Shown in pieces: positions 1-8,737 of a stretch of DNA of 33,266 bases (positions are counted from its first letter, which is position 1; each line of letters opens with the position of its first letter). Made by a program: the position numbers and the translations under genes. The notes under the pieces are model-generated. The model saw nothing but the letters and a program-made list of their open reading frames with translations. It ran no database searches and was not told the origin of the DNA. This stretch comes from CAYJPA01 sp964371945 (GTDB lineage Bacteria; Chloroflexota; Chloroflexia; Thermomicrobiales; UBA6265), in assembly GCA_964371945.1 (NCBI GenBank), contig CAYJPA010000068.1, positions 1-33,266 on the forward strand, given 5' to 3'.

Positions 1-234
1 GATCGAGAGTGCGTCGACGGCAGGATCCGCCAAAAGCTCGTCGATTGACTCGTAGACGCCGATGGAAGACGGATTGATGCCGGTCTCCCATGCTTTCGCC
101 TCGGCGCCCGCTTTGGTGCGACTCCCGATCGCGACGATCTGGCAATGCGGGTTCTGTTGGTACGCCCGAATGTGACCCGATGAGACGAGTCCGGCACCAT
201 GAATCGCAACGCCGATCTTGCCGTTGGCGGACAT
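1..234 (-). CDS. Gfo/Idh/MocA-family oxidoreductase, N-terminal part (cut by window edge)
   Basis: This is the first 78 codons of an NAD(P)-dependent sugar/cyclitol-type dehydrogenase; the rest lies beyond the window. The ATG at 232-234 begins MSANGKIGVAIHGAG, a Rossmann first strand with a glycine-rich nucleotide loop, followed by SSGH and the second strand QIVAIGSRTK. By my own alignment it is about 70% identical over 78 residues to the gene immediately upstream in transcription order (264-1295), so the two are tandem paralogues. The gap between that gene's stop and this ATG is 29 bp, which suggests one operon. The upstream AAAGGGGC could serve as a weak ribosome binding site. The substrate cannot be told from this fragment. 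Confidence 0.9.
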   Translation of the reverse strand, partial: MSANGKIGVAIHGAGLVSSGHIRAYQQNPHCQIVAIGSRTKAGAEAKAWETGINPSSIGVYESIDELLADPAVDALSI

Positions 235-263
235 TGTTCAGCCCCTTTGAAATTTGGTGATGA

Positions 264-1295
264 CTACGCATTGAGCTCGATGCTCTTGCCCCCGGCCCTG
301 CTCGACTCGTCGATCGCGAAGACCGCCTCGTGGGTATTGACCGCATCGCGAACATTGGCGTGGCTTTCGACGTCGTTACGGATGCAGTCGATGAAGTGAT
401 TGATCTCGCCGTCAAATGGATGATGGCTGACCAATCCGCTGTTCGGGGTAATGGTCGGGAAGGTCGCCCAGTCGGTTGCGCCAACGAGCTTGCGACCGAA
501 GAAGCGATTATCGCGCAGGCCGCCGTCGGTGCCGAGTAGATCGAGATTGAACTGGTACGGCATCCATTGCTCGACGCAGGCGGAGATCTTGCCGATCTTG
601 CCATTCGCGAACCGGACGACCGCCGATTGCATCGGCGGGAATGGCGCATTGTCCGTTCCACTCGTTTGCACGGCATTCACCTGAACGATGTCGCTGCCCA
701 TCAGATAGCGGGCAAGATCGACCGCGTGGCAACCGCCAAGCATCATCGCGCTGGCGTCCATATGCGCGACGTGATTCTCGGAACCGGGATAGCCCGATTG
801 TTCGGGGTTGTGCCAGTAATCGGTCTGAATGTAGAGCAAGTCGCCGAAAAAGCCATCGCGGGCGAGGGCATAGGCCGTCTCGACCATCGGGTTGTAGCGC
901 AGCACGAATCCGCAGACCGATTTCACGCCCGCCTTCGCAACCGCGTCGTCGATCGCATGCAGTTCGTCGTGCTTCATCGCGATGGGCTTTTCGACCAGAA
1001 AATGCTTGCCGGCCTGCGCGGCGACGATCGCATCGATCGCGTGCCGCTGATGCGGCGTGCAAATTGAAAGCGCATCGACCCCTGGATTCGCGACCAGATC
1101 ATCGATCGAGTCGTAAAGATCGAGCTTCGCGGGATCCAGACCGACCTCGCGTGCCTTCGCGGCCGCGCCCTCCTTTGTGCGGCTCCCAATCGCCACCACC
1201 TGGCAGTGCGGGTTTCTCAGATAGGCACGCAGATGTCCGGACGAAACCGTGCCGGCGCCCTGAATCGCGATTCCGATCTTGCCATTCGCAGACAT
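264..1295 (-). CDS. Gfo/Idh/MocA-family oxidoreductase
   Basis: A cytoplasmic NAD(P)-dependent dehydrogenase of about 343 residues, the usual length for the family. The N-terminal Rossmann fold shows GAGTVSSGH (residues 13-21) and VVAIGSRTK. The family motif EKP, whose lysine is catalytic, appears as FLVEKPIAMK, and the C-terminal alpha/beta domain follows (region around GGCHAVDLARYLMG). I chose the ATG at 1293-1295 because a GGGAGG site lies seven bases before it and the paralogue at 1-234 starts with the same MSANGK. A GTG six codons upstream is open but has no ribosome binding site. Family members act on sugars, inositols or their derivatives; the substrate here is unknown. It is probably co-transcribed with the downstream paralogue. 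Confidence 0.93.
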   Translation of the reverse strand: MSANGKIGIAIQGAGTVSSGHLRAYLRNPHCQVVAIGSRTKEGAAAKAREVGLDPAKLDLYDSIDDLVANPGVDALSICTPHQRHAIDAIVAAQAGKHFLVEKPIAMKHDELHAIDDAVAKAGVKSVCGFVLRYNPMVETAYALARDGFFGDLLYIQTDYWHNPEQSGYPGSENHVAHMDASAMMLGGCHAVDLARYLMGSDIVQVNAVQTSGTDNAPFPPMQSAVVRFANGKIGKISACVEQWMPYQFNLDLLGTDGGLRDNRFFGRKLVGATDWATFPTITPNSGLVSHHPFDGEINHFIDCIRNDVESHANVRDAVNTHEAVFAIDESSRAGGKSIELNA

Positions 1296-1418
1296 TACAC
1301 GCCTCCCAGCCACAACTCTCGAGTAAGTTCGCGATTCAGCATCCTTCCACGACAGAGCGACCCCGTCAACAGGGACATGAAGTCATGCTCCTGTCGAGCT
1401 GCAGCAGCTAAGGTGCGC

Positions 1419-1931
1419 TCATTCATCGATCATGCGCCCCCCTGAGGTCGTCACCTCCCAGCTCAAAACATCCCCCTCGGGCAAATCTTTCAGTCCAAGT
1501 CTCGACAACATCTGAAGCAACTCGGAGCGACGATGCATGTTGTGCGTGAGCACATGGGCGATCGCTCCACCGAAGCTCTTTTCGACCGGAGTCTCATCCA
1601 GGACGTTGGGCCATAAATCGTCCCACCTACTTGAATCCCTGACGGCGCGAGCAAGCGCGGCGAACTCCGCCGAATGAATCTGATGAAGGTCGGTGAGCTC
1701 CGCGAGCGAGATCTCGTGTCAGGACGCCGAGCTCATCCGATCCACGGTCGCCTTCATAAGCTCGGTCCAAGTCCGGACATTCCCAATCATATGCACGAAC
1801 GTCGCATGAACTGTCCCGTGACCCGCGTTAATCTGCTGATGCAACTGAGCACTTTTCAACCGACCGCACTCCGAAAGTATCAGGCTCGTGGTCCAGCTGT
1901 CATGGGCCAAAAGTCGATCGAGCAGGTCCAT
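1419..1931 (-). pseudogene. DinB-like protein interrupted by an in-frame TGA
   Basis: Reading from the ATG at 1929-1931 (preceded by GGAAGAGGAG) gives MDLLDRLLAHDSWTT, then helices typical of the DinB/YfiT four-helix metal-binding fold, including VHMIGNVRTWTELM. At codon 71 a TGA (1719-1721) stops the frame. The same frame then stays open for another 99 codons without any shift, giving HEISLAELTDLHQIHSAEF, then AIAHVLTHNMHRRSELLQML, to a TGA at 1419-1421. The full 170-codon frame is the normal DinB length. The second half carries the expected conserved HxxxHR-type histidines (HVLTHNMHRR). So one base change explains the break. It may be a true nonsense mutation or a consensus error. Stop-codon recoding is unlikely because other genes here end in TGA. 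Confidence 0.75.
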
Positions 1932-2004
1932 CGTATCTCCTCTTCCTGTGCCTTTTGTGCCTAGCGCGACCAAAAAAAGCGACTGATTCACACGAACCCT
2001 CGTT

Positions 2005-2107
2005 TGTCAACCCCTCCTTGGTTCAGTCCGACTTAATCGGGTACGAATATTGTTGCGGATAAATGGCGATTTTGGTGTTTTGACTTATTGACACGATATT
2101 ATTGTCA
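2005..2107. promoter_or_regulatory. Divergent promoter region with a TGACA/TGTCA inverted repeat
   Basis: This AT-rich stretch separates the minus-strand DinB-like gene from the plus-strand NlpC/P60 gene. On the minus strand a consensus TTGACA (2010-2005) could be the -35 of the DinB-like gene, though no good -10 follows. On the plus strand a second TTGACA (2088-2093) overlaps the inverted repeat TGACA (2089-2093) and TGTCA (2103-2107), with nine bases between. A TATTAT hexamer lies inside the spacer. The repeat has the shape of a dimeric repressor site. No regulator gene sits next to it, and the promoter assignment is inference. Confidence 0.3.
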
Positions 2108-2358
2108 TATCTACCATCTTCCTAACGGCAATAGATACTTTTACCCTCGGACCAATCGGTGATTGTATCGAAAGACTGTACACGCTAACCTGAAGTCAGT
2201 TGGAGCAGAAGAAAAATAACCGCTTCGTTCCAACGTCCGACCAGAAAGAGCGTCGGAGCACCCCAAGACAACGTCCCGGCGATGTCCCGAATTTGCCGCG
2301 ACAGTGGTCCCGCGACCACGGGTCTTATCTACCGACTATAGATTTCGGAGGCGTACCG

Positions 2359-4422
2359 TTGCCCCGCATGCTTTGCCGACCCCGCTGGCTTTCCGCAAGC
2401 CTGGTGGCATCCCTCTTTTTCACTCTGCTTATGCCTATTTCGACAGTGCTGGCGTCCGCTGATCTCGTAAGTGGCGACAGTGCAGTCATCGCCGATGCCA
2501 ATGGCGACTCCGTTCGCCTGCGCACCAAACCAGGCTCATCTAGTCCGGTCGTCGCCGAGTTTCCCGAGGGGACCTCCGTGAGCATCATTGACGGCCCGAC
2601 CAAGTCAAGCGACGGAACCTTCTGGTATCGAGCTGCAGTGGATGGTCAAGTCGGCTACATCGCCGCGGACTTCCTGGCTCTGGCCGGAAGCGATTCCGAA
2701 ACTCCTGAACCGGAAGAGCCGGCCGTCGAGCCAACACCGGCGCCCACCTCCGAAAATCCGGAATCCGGCTCTGAAACGGCCGTGGTGACCGGAACGGCGA
2801 CTATCGGCAACACCAATGGCGATCCGATCCGCTGCCGCTCGTCCGCAAACACCGACGGCGCGATCATTGGCCTACTCTATGAAGGCATGCCGGTCGATCT
2901 GACCGGCGAGGCGCAAGATGGCTGGCAGCCGGTTCGATGCGAAGACGGTTACGGGTGGATTGCGGTCGAATTCCTTGTCGGAATCTCCGATTCGACAGCG
3001 ACTCCAACCCTAGATGAAGTCACCGAATCGGAACTGAACCTCTTTTCTACTTCGTCCGGCACCGGCGTGATTTCCGGCACGAATGGCGACGGCGTTCGCT
3101 GCCGCAGCAATGCCTCGACCAGCGCGGGCATCATTACGACATTAGCCGAGGGCGTTTCGGTCGAACTGCGCGGTTCAAGAAGCGGCGACTGGCAGCCAGT
3201 CAAGTGCTCAGGCAAGAACGGTTACGTCTGGGCGGCGTTTGTTTCAGCCTCATCTAGCGGTTCTTCGAGCGGCGGCAGTTCCGCCACTACTGGCGACGGC
3301 GTCGTCTACAACACGAACGGACAGGGCGTTCGCTGCCGCCAATCGGCGACGTTCGACGGTCGAATCATCGGAGTCATGGTCGAGGGCGATGCCGTGCAGT
3401 TCCGCGCCGCGCAGCGCGGCGTATGGCAACCGGTCGTTTGCGGCGGCAAGAACGGCTACATCCATGCCGATTACGTCAAGGAGGCGAGCGGCGACGAATC
3501 GACCGGCGGCAACACCGGCGGAAACAACAGCGGCGGCCTCACCAATGGAGATTCCGCCAAGGTAAGCGGCACCGGCGGCACCGGCGTTCGACTTCGCTCG
3601 AAGGCGAGCTCGTCCGCTTCCGTGTTGACCGTCGTCAGCGAAGGCGCGGTTGTCACGGTTCGATCAGGCAGCACCGGTGACTGGATCGCCGTGAAATCAC
3701 AAAGTCTGAGCGGGTTCATTCACAAGGATTATTTGGTCGCAACCGATGAAGAAGAGGACGAGGAAGGCGATCCCGCTCCGTCCGGTGCGCTCTCATCCGG
3801 CGATCATGCGAAGGTCACGAGCACGCTGAATTTCCGATCCGAAGCGAGCTACACCAGCAGCGTCATCGGAGTCGCGGTCGACGGAATCGTGGTGCTGGTC
3901 ACGGGCAATATCAGCAACGGTTTCTATCCAGTCGAATGGGGCGGACTCCCAGGGTTCATGCACGGCGATTACCTCGCAAAGACCGATGCAGAGCTCACTG
4001 GTAGTAGCGGCGGAGCCGGCGGCGCCGCCGGCGCCGGGCCGCCAAGCAGCGGCGGGCGGGGAATGGTGGATTACGCCGACAACTATGTTGGGTTCCCGTA
4101 CATCTGGGCGACTGCCGGTCCGAATAGTTTTGATTGCTCGGGGTTCACCTACTGGGTCACCAAGCACGTGCTGGGTCAGGACATCGGCCGTGGCCTCTGG
4201 ACCCAGATCGTCGTCGGATCCCCAGTCTCTTACGGCAGTCTCAAACCAGGCGATCTCGTCTTCTTTCAGAACACCTACACCTGGGGTCTGTCGCACGTCG
4301 GGATCTACATCGGCAACAACCAGTTCATTCATGCAGAGAATGAGGACACAGGCGTGAGGATCAGCAGCCTGACGTCGACGTATTACTCGACTCGCTATTA
4401 TGGCGCGGTTCGCCTCGGTTAG
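2359..4422 (+). CDS. Secreted six-SH3b-domain NlpC/P60 peptidoglycan hydrolase
   Basis: A 687-residue exported cell-wall endopeptidase. The TTG at 2359 is preferred because GGAGG (2347-2351) sits seven bases upstream. It gives MPRMLCRPRWLSASLVAS, a normal signal peptide ending near VLASA. Six SH3b repeats follow, each closing with GY/GF(I/M)xxD-type strands, and acidic or Gly/Ser/Pro linkers separate them. Repeats 2, 3 and 4 each carry a cysteine pair (RCR near the start, QPVxC later) that repeats 1, 5 and 6 lack. The C-terminal NlpC/P60 domain (about residues 570-687) has the catalytic Cys593 in FDCSGF, His646 in LSHVGIYIG and His658 in FIHAEN. Such enzymes cleave stem-peptide bonds such as D-gamma-Glu-diaminopimelate. 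The frame is open back to a TTG at 2200, but that start has no ribosome binding site. Confidence 0.93.
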   Translation: MPRMLCRPRWLSASLVASLFFTLLMPISTVLASADLVSGDSAVIADANGDSVRLRTKPGSSSPVVAEFPEGTSVSIIDGPTKSSDGTFWYRAAVDGQVGYIAADFLALAGSDSETPEPEEPAVEPTPAPTSENPESGSETAVVTGTATIGNTNGDPIRCRSSANTDGAIIGLLYEGMPVDLTGEAQDGWQPVRCEDGYGWIAVEFLVGISDSTATPTLDEVTESELNLFSTSSGTGVISGTNGDGVRCRSNASTSAGIITTLAEGVSVELRGSRSGDWQPVKCSGKNGYVWAAFVSASSSGSSSGGSSATTGDGVVYNTNGQGVRCRQSATFDGRIIGVMVEGDAVQFRAAQRGVWQPVVCGGKNGYIHADYVKEASGDESTGGNTGGNNSGGLTNGDSAKVSGTGGTGVRLRSKASSSASVLTVVSEGAVVTVRSGSTGDWIAVKSQSLSGFIHKDYLVATDEEEDEEGDPAPSGALSSGDHAKVTSTLNFRSEASYTSSVIGVAVDGIVVLVTGNISNGFYPVEWGGLPGFMHGDYLAKTDAELTGSSGGAGGAAGAGPPSSGGRGMVDYADNYVGFPYIWATAGPNSFDCSGFTYWVTKHVLGQDIGRGLWTQIVVGSPVSYGSLKPGDLVFFQNTYTWGLSHVGIYIGNNQFIHAENEDTGVRISSLTSTYYSTRYYGAVRLG

Positions 4423-4608
4423 CCGCTCCACACATATCACGGCACAGCAGTGGCGCCCCCATTGGACGCCGCTGCCGTGTGCCACGCTCGCGGAATGCGC
4501 TCACGCTCAAATCCGGTCACAAGGCAACGCAACGGCCGCGGTCGGTCGAATCCACTATGCTACGACCTTGCTTACGGATAACCGGCCGTGGCCGGCGAGG
4601 GCATTCGA

Positions 4609-5094
4609 ATGAAGATTTATCTCGCGTCCCCGCTCGGATTCGCCGATTCGACCCGACCTTTCATGGTCGAGCTCGCGTCACGCTTGAGCGCGGTGGCGGA
4701 GGTCTTGAATCCCTGGGACGACACGCGTTTCGCCGATGACATCAAGCGGGCGCCGTCGATTCTTGATCCAGTCGAACGGCGCGCCCTCTATTCCAAGATC
4801 AACAACGGGCTCGGCGCGAAAAACGCCGAAAATATCCGAGCAGCCGAGGGAATGGTAGCTGTGCTCGATGGAGTCGATGTCGACTCCGGCACGGCGGCCG
4901 AGATCGGATATGCCTTTGCGCTCGGCAAGCGGATCTGTGGGCTGCGCACCGATTTCCGCCTGACCGGCGAAAACGAAGTCTCCGTCGTCAACCTGCAGGT
5001 CCGCTACTTCATCGACGAAAGCGGCGGCACTCTCGTCACCACAATCGATGGACTCGTGCCGCTGCTGCAGGACTGGATCGCGGGCGTCTCTTAG
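4609..5094 (+). CDS. Nucleoside 2-deoxyribosyltransferase-like protein
   Basis: A 161-residue cytoplasmic protein of the nucleoside 2-deoxyribosyltransferase / DNPH1-type fold. It starts MKIYLASPLGF, the family's first strand and substrate loop, and has DGVDVDSGTAAEIGYAFALGK (about residues 91-111), where the glutamate in the GTxxEIGYA motif is the usual catalytic nucleophile. A later R/K-rich strand (KRICGLRTDFR) and a short C-terminal helix complete the fold. Family members cleave or exchange the N-glycosidic bond of 2'-deoxynucleosides or their monophosphates in base salvage. I chose the ATG at 4609 (GAGG at 4597-4600) over the GTG seven codons upstream. The gene stands alone, 186 bp after the NlpC/P60 gene. 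The exact substrate is unknown. Confidence 0.88.
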   Translation: MKIYLASPLGFADSTRPFMVELASRLSAVAEVLNPWDDTRFADDIKRAPSILDPVERRALYSKINNGLGAKNAENIRAAEGMVAVLDGVDVDSGTAAEIGYAFALGKRICGLRTDFRLTGENEVSVVNLQVRYFIDESGGTLVTTIDGLVPLLQDWIAGVS

Positions 5095-5200
5095 TCCGGT
5101 CGTCGCCAACGATACGCTCTATCGGAATTGGCCGGAAGGGCGCTCCACGAGCGCATTGATCGAAACGTCAGAGAGACGGGGCCGTCGCTACTTGCGGTAG

Positions 5201-5372
5201 GACTGGGGCTCCGTACCCAGTCGTCGACCCGCAGGTCGACACCTGCTGGTGACCCTCGATGTTGGTAGGAGAGACACGGCGATGGTCGCGGGCCTCGTCT
5301 TAACCGTGAACGGGCCACCTAGCGAGCACCCCGTCGACCTGCGGGTCGACACACGGGTACAGAGCCCCGTGT
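5201..5372. repeat. Head-to-head pair of two-hairpin repeats (REPIN-like, family 1)
   Basis: The left unit has hairpin 1 with stem GACTGGG/CCCAGTC around loop GCTCCGTA (5201-5222), then directly hairpin 2 with stem GTCGACC/GGTCGAC around CGCA (5223-5240). The right unit is the same module on the other strand: GTCGACC/GGTCGAC around TGCG (5333-5350), then ACACGGG/CCCGTGT around TACAGAGC (5351-5372). The right loop is the complement of GCTCTGTA. The outer stems differ at several positions in the two units, but both remain perfectly paired, while loop and inner hairpin are conserved. The 92 bp between the units show no gene. The layout matches bacterial REPIN elements, which are inverted pairs of REP hairpins moved by RAYT transposases. 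No such transposase is in the window. Confidence 0.7.
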
Positions 5373-5470
5373 CTACGAACAACGCGTTCGGCGCATGCCT
5401 GGGGCGCCGATTCGCTTCGCTTGAACAGGTCAATCCGGCGATCGACCGGATCGACGCTTCAAAATGCTCA

Positions 5471-6729
5471 TCAAATCAAGAACTTGCCGTTTCGAAGAAA
5501 CGGCACCCCGTCAACCGTCACCAGACCATCCTCGCGCGTGTCGCAGATCATGTCCCAATGAATCGCCGACTGATTGGTGCTGCCCGTATCGGGGTAACCG
5601 GNNNNNNNNNNNNNNNNNNNNNNNNNNNNNNNNNNNNNNNNNNNNNNNNNNNNNNNNNNNNNNNNNNNNNNNNNNNNNNNNNNNNNNNNNNNNNNNNNNN
5701 NATCATGTCCCAATGAATCGCCGACTGATTGGTGCTGCCCGTATCGGGGTAACCGGCCCCGAGCGCCATGTGAATGGTGCCGCCGATTTTCTCGTCCAAC
5801 AGGATGTTCTTGGTGAATTGCGTGATGCTGAAGTTGGTGCCAAACGCGAATTCACCAAGATGTCGAGCTCCCTCATCGACATCGAGTGAGCTGATCAGAT
5901 ACGCCTCGTTCTTAGCGGCGCTGGCGTCGACCACCCTGCCATCGACGAATCGCATGCGGATGTCCGAGATTTCACGTCCCGCGGTGACAACCGGAAAACT
6001 GAATTGGATGTGACCATTCGCTGATGTTTCGAGCGGTCCCGTGAAGATCTCTCCCGACGGGAAATTGCGGTGGCCGTCGGAATTGTTCCAGGTCCGGCCG
6101 GCGATCGAGAGTTTCAGATCCGTTCCGGGTGCGACCACGTGCACGTCGCTCTTGTCCGTTAGCCAGTCGATCAATCGTTGTTGCTCGTCACGAAGCTCGC
6201 GCCAAGCCGCCGCCGGATCCTCCTCGTTCAGCTTGCATGCCGCGAACATGAATTCAGTGAATTCGTCAGTGGACAACTCCGCGTCCTGCGCATACGAGTC
6301 GGTCGGGAAAAGCGTTCCGGACCAGCGAAGCTTGCCTTCGGCCGCTCTCCGCATGAAGGTTCCCCGCAACTCCGCGCGCGCCGAATCGAACATGCGCTGC
6401 CGGGCGAGATCGACATTTGAGCTCGACTTCGTATTCGTCTCAGCACTGACCACAATCAAGACATCGGCTTCCTCGCGCACGAAACGCTCGATCGGAGAGA
6501 GCTGCGTCAACTGAGCGTCGGATCCGTTGGCCACGAGAGCGGAGCTCAATCCATTCAACGTCGGCACAAGTACCGGATTGCCGCCATGAAGCACAACCTC
6601 GCGGTAGAGCGCGCGCAACAGAGGTTCCGCGGCCACCCCGCCGGTGATCGCGACCACGTCGCCCGGTTTCACTCCGGTCGAGTACTCGACCATCACTCGC
6701 GCCCAGGTATCGAATCTCTCGTCGGTCAT
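5471..6729 (-). CDS. M29-family (AmpS/AmpT-type) aminopeptidase, interrupted by assembly gap
   Basis: A metal-dependent aminopeptidase of MEROPS family M29, which removes N-terminal residues from peptides in the cytoplasm. It starts at ATG 6727-6729 (MTDERFDTWARVMVEYSTG; AAGGA six bases upstream). It shows the family's first block GVKPGDVVAITGG, the metal-ligand glutamate region (NFPSGEIFTGP), and the C-terminal block HMALGAGYPDTG followed by SAIHWDMICDTREDG. The 100-N run falls inside the C-terminal block, yet the coding sequence on both sides gives the same 17 residues. Collapsing the duplicate yields one uninterrupted frame of about 367 residues ending FLRNGKFLI at TGA 5471-5473, the family's normal length. 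So the gap does not hide missing protein. A second ATG directly upstream (6730-6732) is an equal start candidate. Confidence 0.9.
5547..5756. other. Scaffold gap: 100 N flanked by identical 55-bp sequences
   Basis: Positions 5602-5701 are exactly 100 N. The 55 bases before the gap (5547-5601) are identical to the 55 bases after it (5702-5756). The same arrangement with the same overlap length occurs at 11791-12000. A shared 55-bp overlap with a fixed 100-N filler is what a k=55 de Bruijn assembly followed by scaffolding would leave, so the true distance is probably minus 55 bp. The protein frame across the site supports this. Confidence 0.9.
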
Positions 6730-6995
6730 CATCGTTCCTTCGCAATGTCTTCGTGCTCTTCCCGCGCGGTTCCGGCCCACATGATAGTGCGAGTTACCGC
6801 GGTATCGTTGCCAATCACGGCGGCTGAATATGCGTCAGATCGATTCGCGTGCTAGCTTTTGACGATCGAGCGGCGGACGCGTTCACTCGACTCGAAACTG
6901 AACGACCGCAATCACCGGGTACCGGCGCGCATGAGCGCCGGTGTTGCTGTCCGCCGGCAAACGACCACGATCGACAGTCTTCTGAGGAGCCCTAC

Positions 6996-8597
6996 TTGCT
7001 GAAGCATCAGAGCAGACAGGCGCTGGTGAACGGCGAGCAGCCGTTTGAACGCGTAGCGAGTACCTTCGCTGTTGATCGCGACCTCCTCTCCAGGATCAGA
7101 TCCTCCGCGGTCGCCATTCCACTGATTCTCGGTGGAATGTACATTTTGACGGCGATTCTGCTGGTCGTCGTCGATCTCGCTCAACCGGCGCCGCAACCCG
7201 GATTCCCGGGCATCCGGTTCTCGAACACCATCAATTCGCCTGGCTCCAGGGCGATCGTTGCAATGTACCGGGATCGCCTGGAGTGGTTGCCTCGCCCTTT
7301 CTCCGTCGAACCGCTCTCGCCCACTGGTTACATCTGGGGTTTGCGAACCGCCTGGATCGGGATGATCGCGATTCAAATCGCCGCCTTGTGGGCCTGCCGG
7401 CGTTCGCGCCCGGCATCGTTGAAGATCTGGATCCTAGGTCCCGCGATCGCTTGCCTCGTCTTTCTCTTCTATCCACCCACCAGCACCGACATCTATGCCT
7501 ATTCGAGCTTCGGATGGGTGGCGGAGCATGGCAAGAATCCCTATCTGGTCGCGCCGGAAACGATCCCCGGCGATCCGTACGCCAGCTTCAACGATTGGAC
7601 GCATGTGCGGACTCCGTACGGTCCGATCTGGACTGGTATCAGCCGCGCGATCGTGCATTTCACGAATGAAGATCCGTTCTGGACGACGATCGTGTACAAG
7701 ATCGTCTCCACGCTGCCTGCCTTCGGGCTCGCCATCCTGACCTACAAGCTCGCGCGAAGACTCACCAATGACGAGCGTCTCGCGCTCACGGCCTTCATCT
7801 TTGTCTCGTGGTCGCCGATCCTCATCACCGAGTCAGCCGCCACGGTGCATCTCGATCCGACGGTGATGTTCCTGGCAATGCTCGGACTGGCGTGCGCAAC
7901 CGCAAACCGATTCCGCTCCCATCGAGTGGGCGTGGCGCTCGTTGTCGCGTCGGCGCTGGTGAAACCGATTTCGCTGCCTCTCATCGCGCTTCTGATCCTG
8001 GCACGGATCGGTGGCCGGGAGCGGATCGCGGTGGTGGTTCGGCAAATGGGACTGGACGTTGCCATGGTCGCGGCGATGGCCGCCGCGGCATTTGCTCCGT
8101 TCTGGGATCGCACGCTCGTTCGCGAGATGATCGAGAATTCGAGGGAGCTGTATACCGACCGACCCTTACGCTCCAATCCGCTTTGGGTGTGGGGTTTGGA
8201 TCACGTTGACGCCGTGCTCCACGTGACGAGCTTCACCGGCGGCGACGCGGGTAGCGCCACGAGGTATATCGCGATGGTGCTGACCGCCGTCGCGAGCGTA
8301 CTCTACGCTCGCGCGTTGCTCCGGCAGCGGCGACAATCGGCCGGCGGCGAAGACGACGCGATCGCGCGGTCGACCTTCCGCTTCCTGGTCTGGGCCTGGG
8401 CGGCGGTGACCGTAATCATCGGCATCTTGCCGGTCAACGCACATCCCTGGTACGTGATCTGGCCGATGCCGTTACTGGCCCTGCTCTGGATTTCCGATGG
8501 TTGGCGTGATCGAACGCGGCCGCCAGGCTGGCTGCTCGCACTCCAGAGCTGGATCTTCCTCTCGTTCGTGATCTACCACACGCTGCCGAAACGATGA
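6996..8597 (+). CDS. GT-C polyprenol-phosphate mannosyltransferase-like membrane protein (MptA/MptB type)
   Basis: A 533-residue polytopic membrane protein with roughly a dozen hydrophobic helices. After the first helix (AVAIPLILGGMYILTAILL) comes a long extracytoplasmic loop. Helix 3 ends in YPPTSTDIYAYSSFGWVAEH, followed by GKNPY; this Asp-containing loop and NPY block are typical of GT-C enzymes that use polyprenyl-phosphate mannose, such as actinobacterial MptA/MptB. Further blocks include SAATVHLDPTVMFLAML, ALVKPISLPLIALLIL and NAHPWYVIWPMPLL. The TTG at 6996 is chosen because GAGGAG (6984-6989) lies six bases before it; an in-frame extension to a GTG at 6849 has no ribosome binding site. 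It probably adds mannose to a cell-surface glycan or glycolipid. Donor and acceptor are inferred from the family only. Confidence 0.8.
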   Translation: MLKHQSRQALVNGEQPFERVASTFAVDRDLLSRIRSSAVAIPLILGGMYILTAILLVVVDLAQPAPQPGFPGIRFSNTINSPGSRAIVAMYRDRLEWLPRPFSVEPLSPTGYIWGLRTAWIGMIAIQIAALWACRRSRPASLKIWILGPAIACLVFLFYPPTSTDIYAYSSFGWVAEHGKNPYLVAPETIPGDPYASFNDWTHVRTPYGPIWTGISRAIVHFTNEDPFWTTIVYKIVSTLPAFGLAILTYKLARRLTNDERLALTAFIFVSWSPILITESAATVHLDPTVMFLAMLGLACATANRFRSHRVGVALVVASALVKPISLPLIALLILARIGGRERIAVVVRQMGLDVAMVAAMAAAAFAPFWDRTLVREMIENSRELYTDRPLRSNPLWVWGLDHVDAVLHVTSFTGGDAGSATRYIAMVLTAVASVLYARALLRQRRQSAGGEDDAIARSTFRFLVWAWAAVTVIIGILPVNAHPWYVIWPMPLLALLWISDGWRDRTRPPGWLLALQSWIFLSFVIYHTLPKR

Positions 8598-8737
8598 GTC
8601 GACGGTGTGCGTAGATCCTGTCTAGCGGTCCCTCTCCAAGAGCGGCGCCTGGGTAACCTGGATCCGCGGACAGTCGTGCCGATCGTTCCGGCGATCGAAT
8701 GAGGCCATGCCGGCCGCAAATCAAATTGTCTTCAGAT

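Noticed and set aside
641..1411. Long plus-strand Arg/Ser-rich reading frame opposite the oxidoreductase
   Set aside because: Composition is that of a shadow frame in GC-rich DNA and the opposite strand encodes a clear family protein.
5547..5756. A biological 55-bp direct repeat flanking an unsequenced insert
   Set aside because: Identical repeat length and N count at both gaps, and the intact protein frame after collapse, point to assembly overlap.
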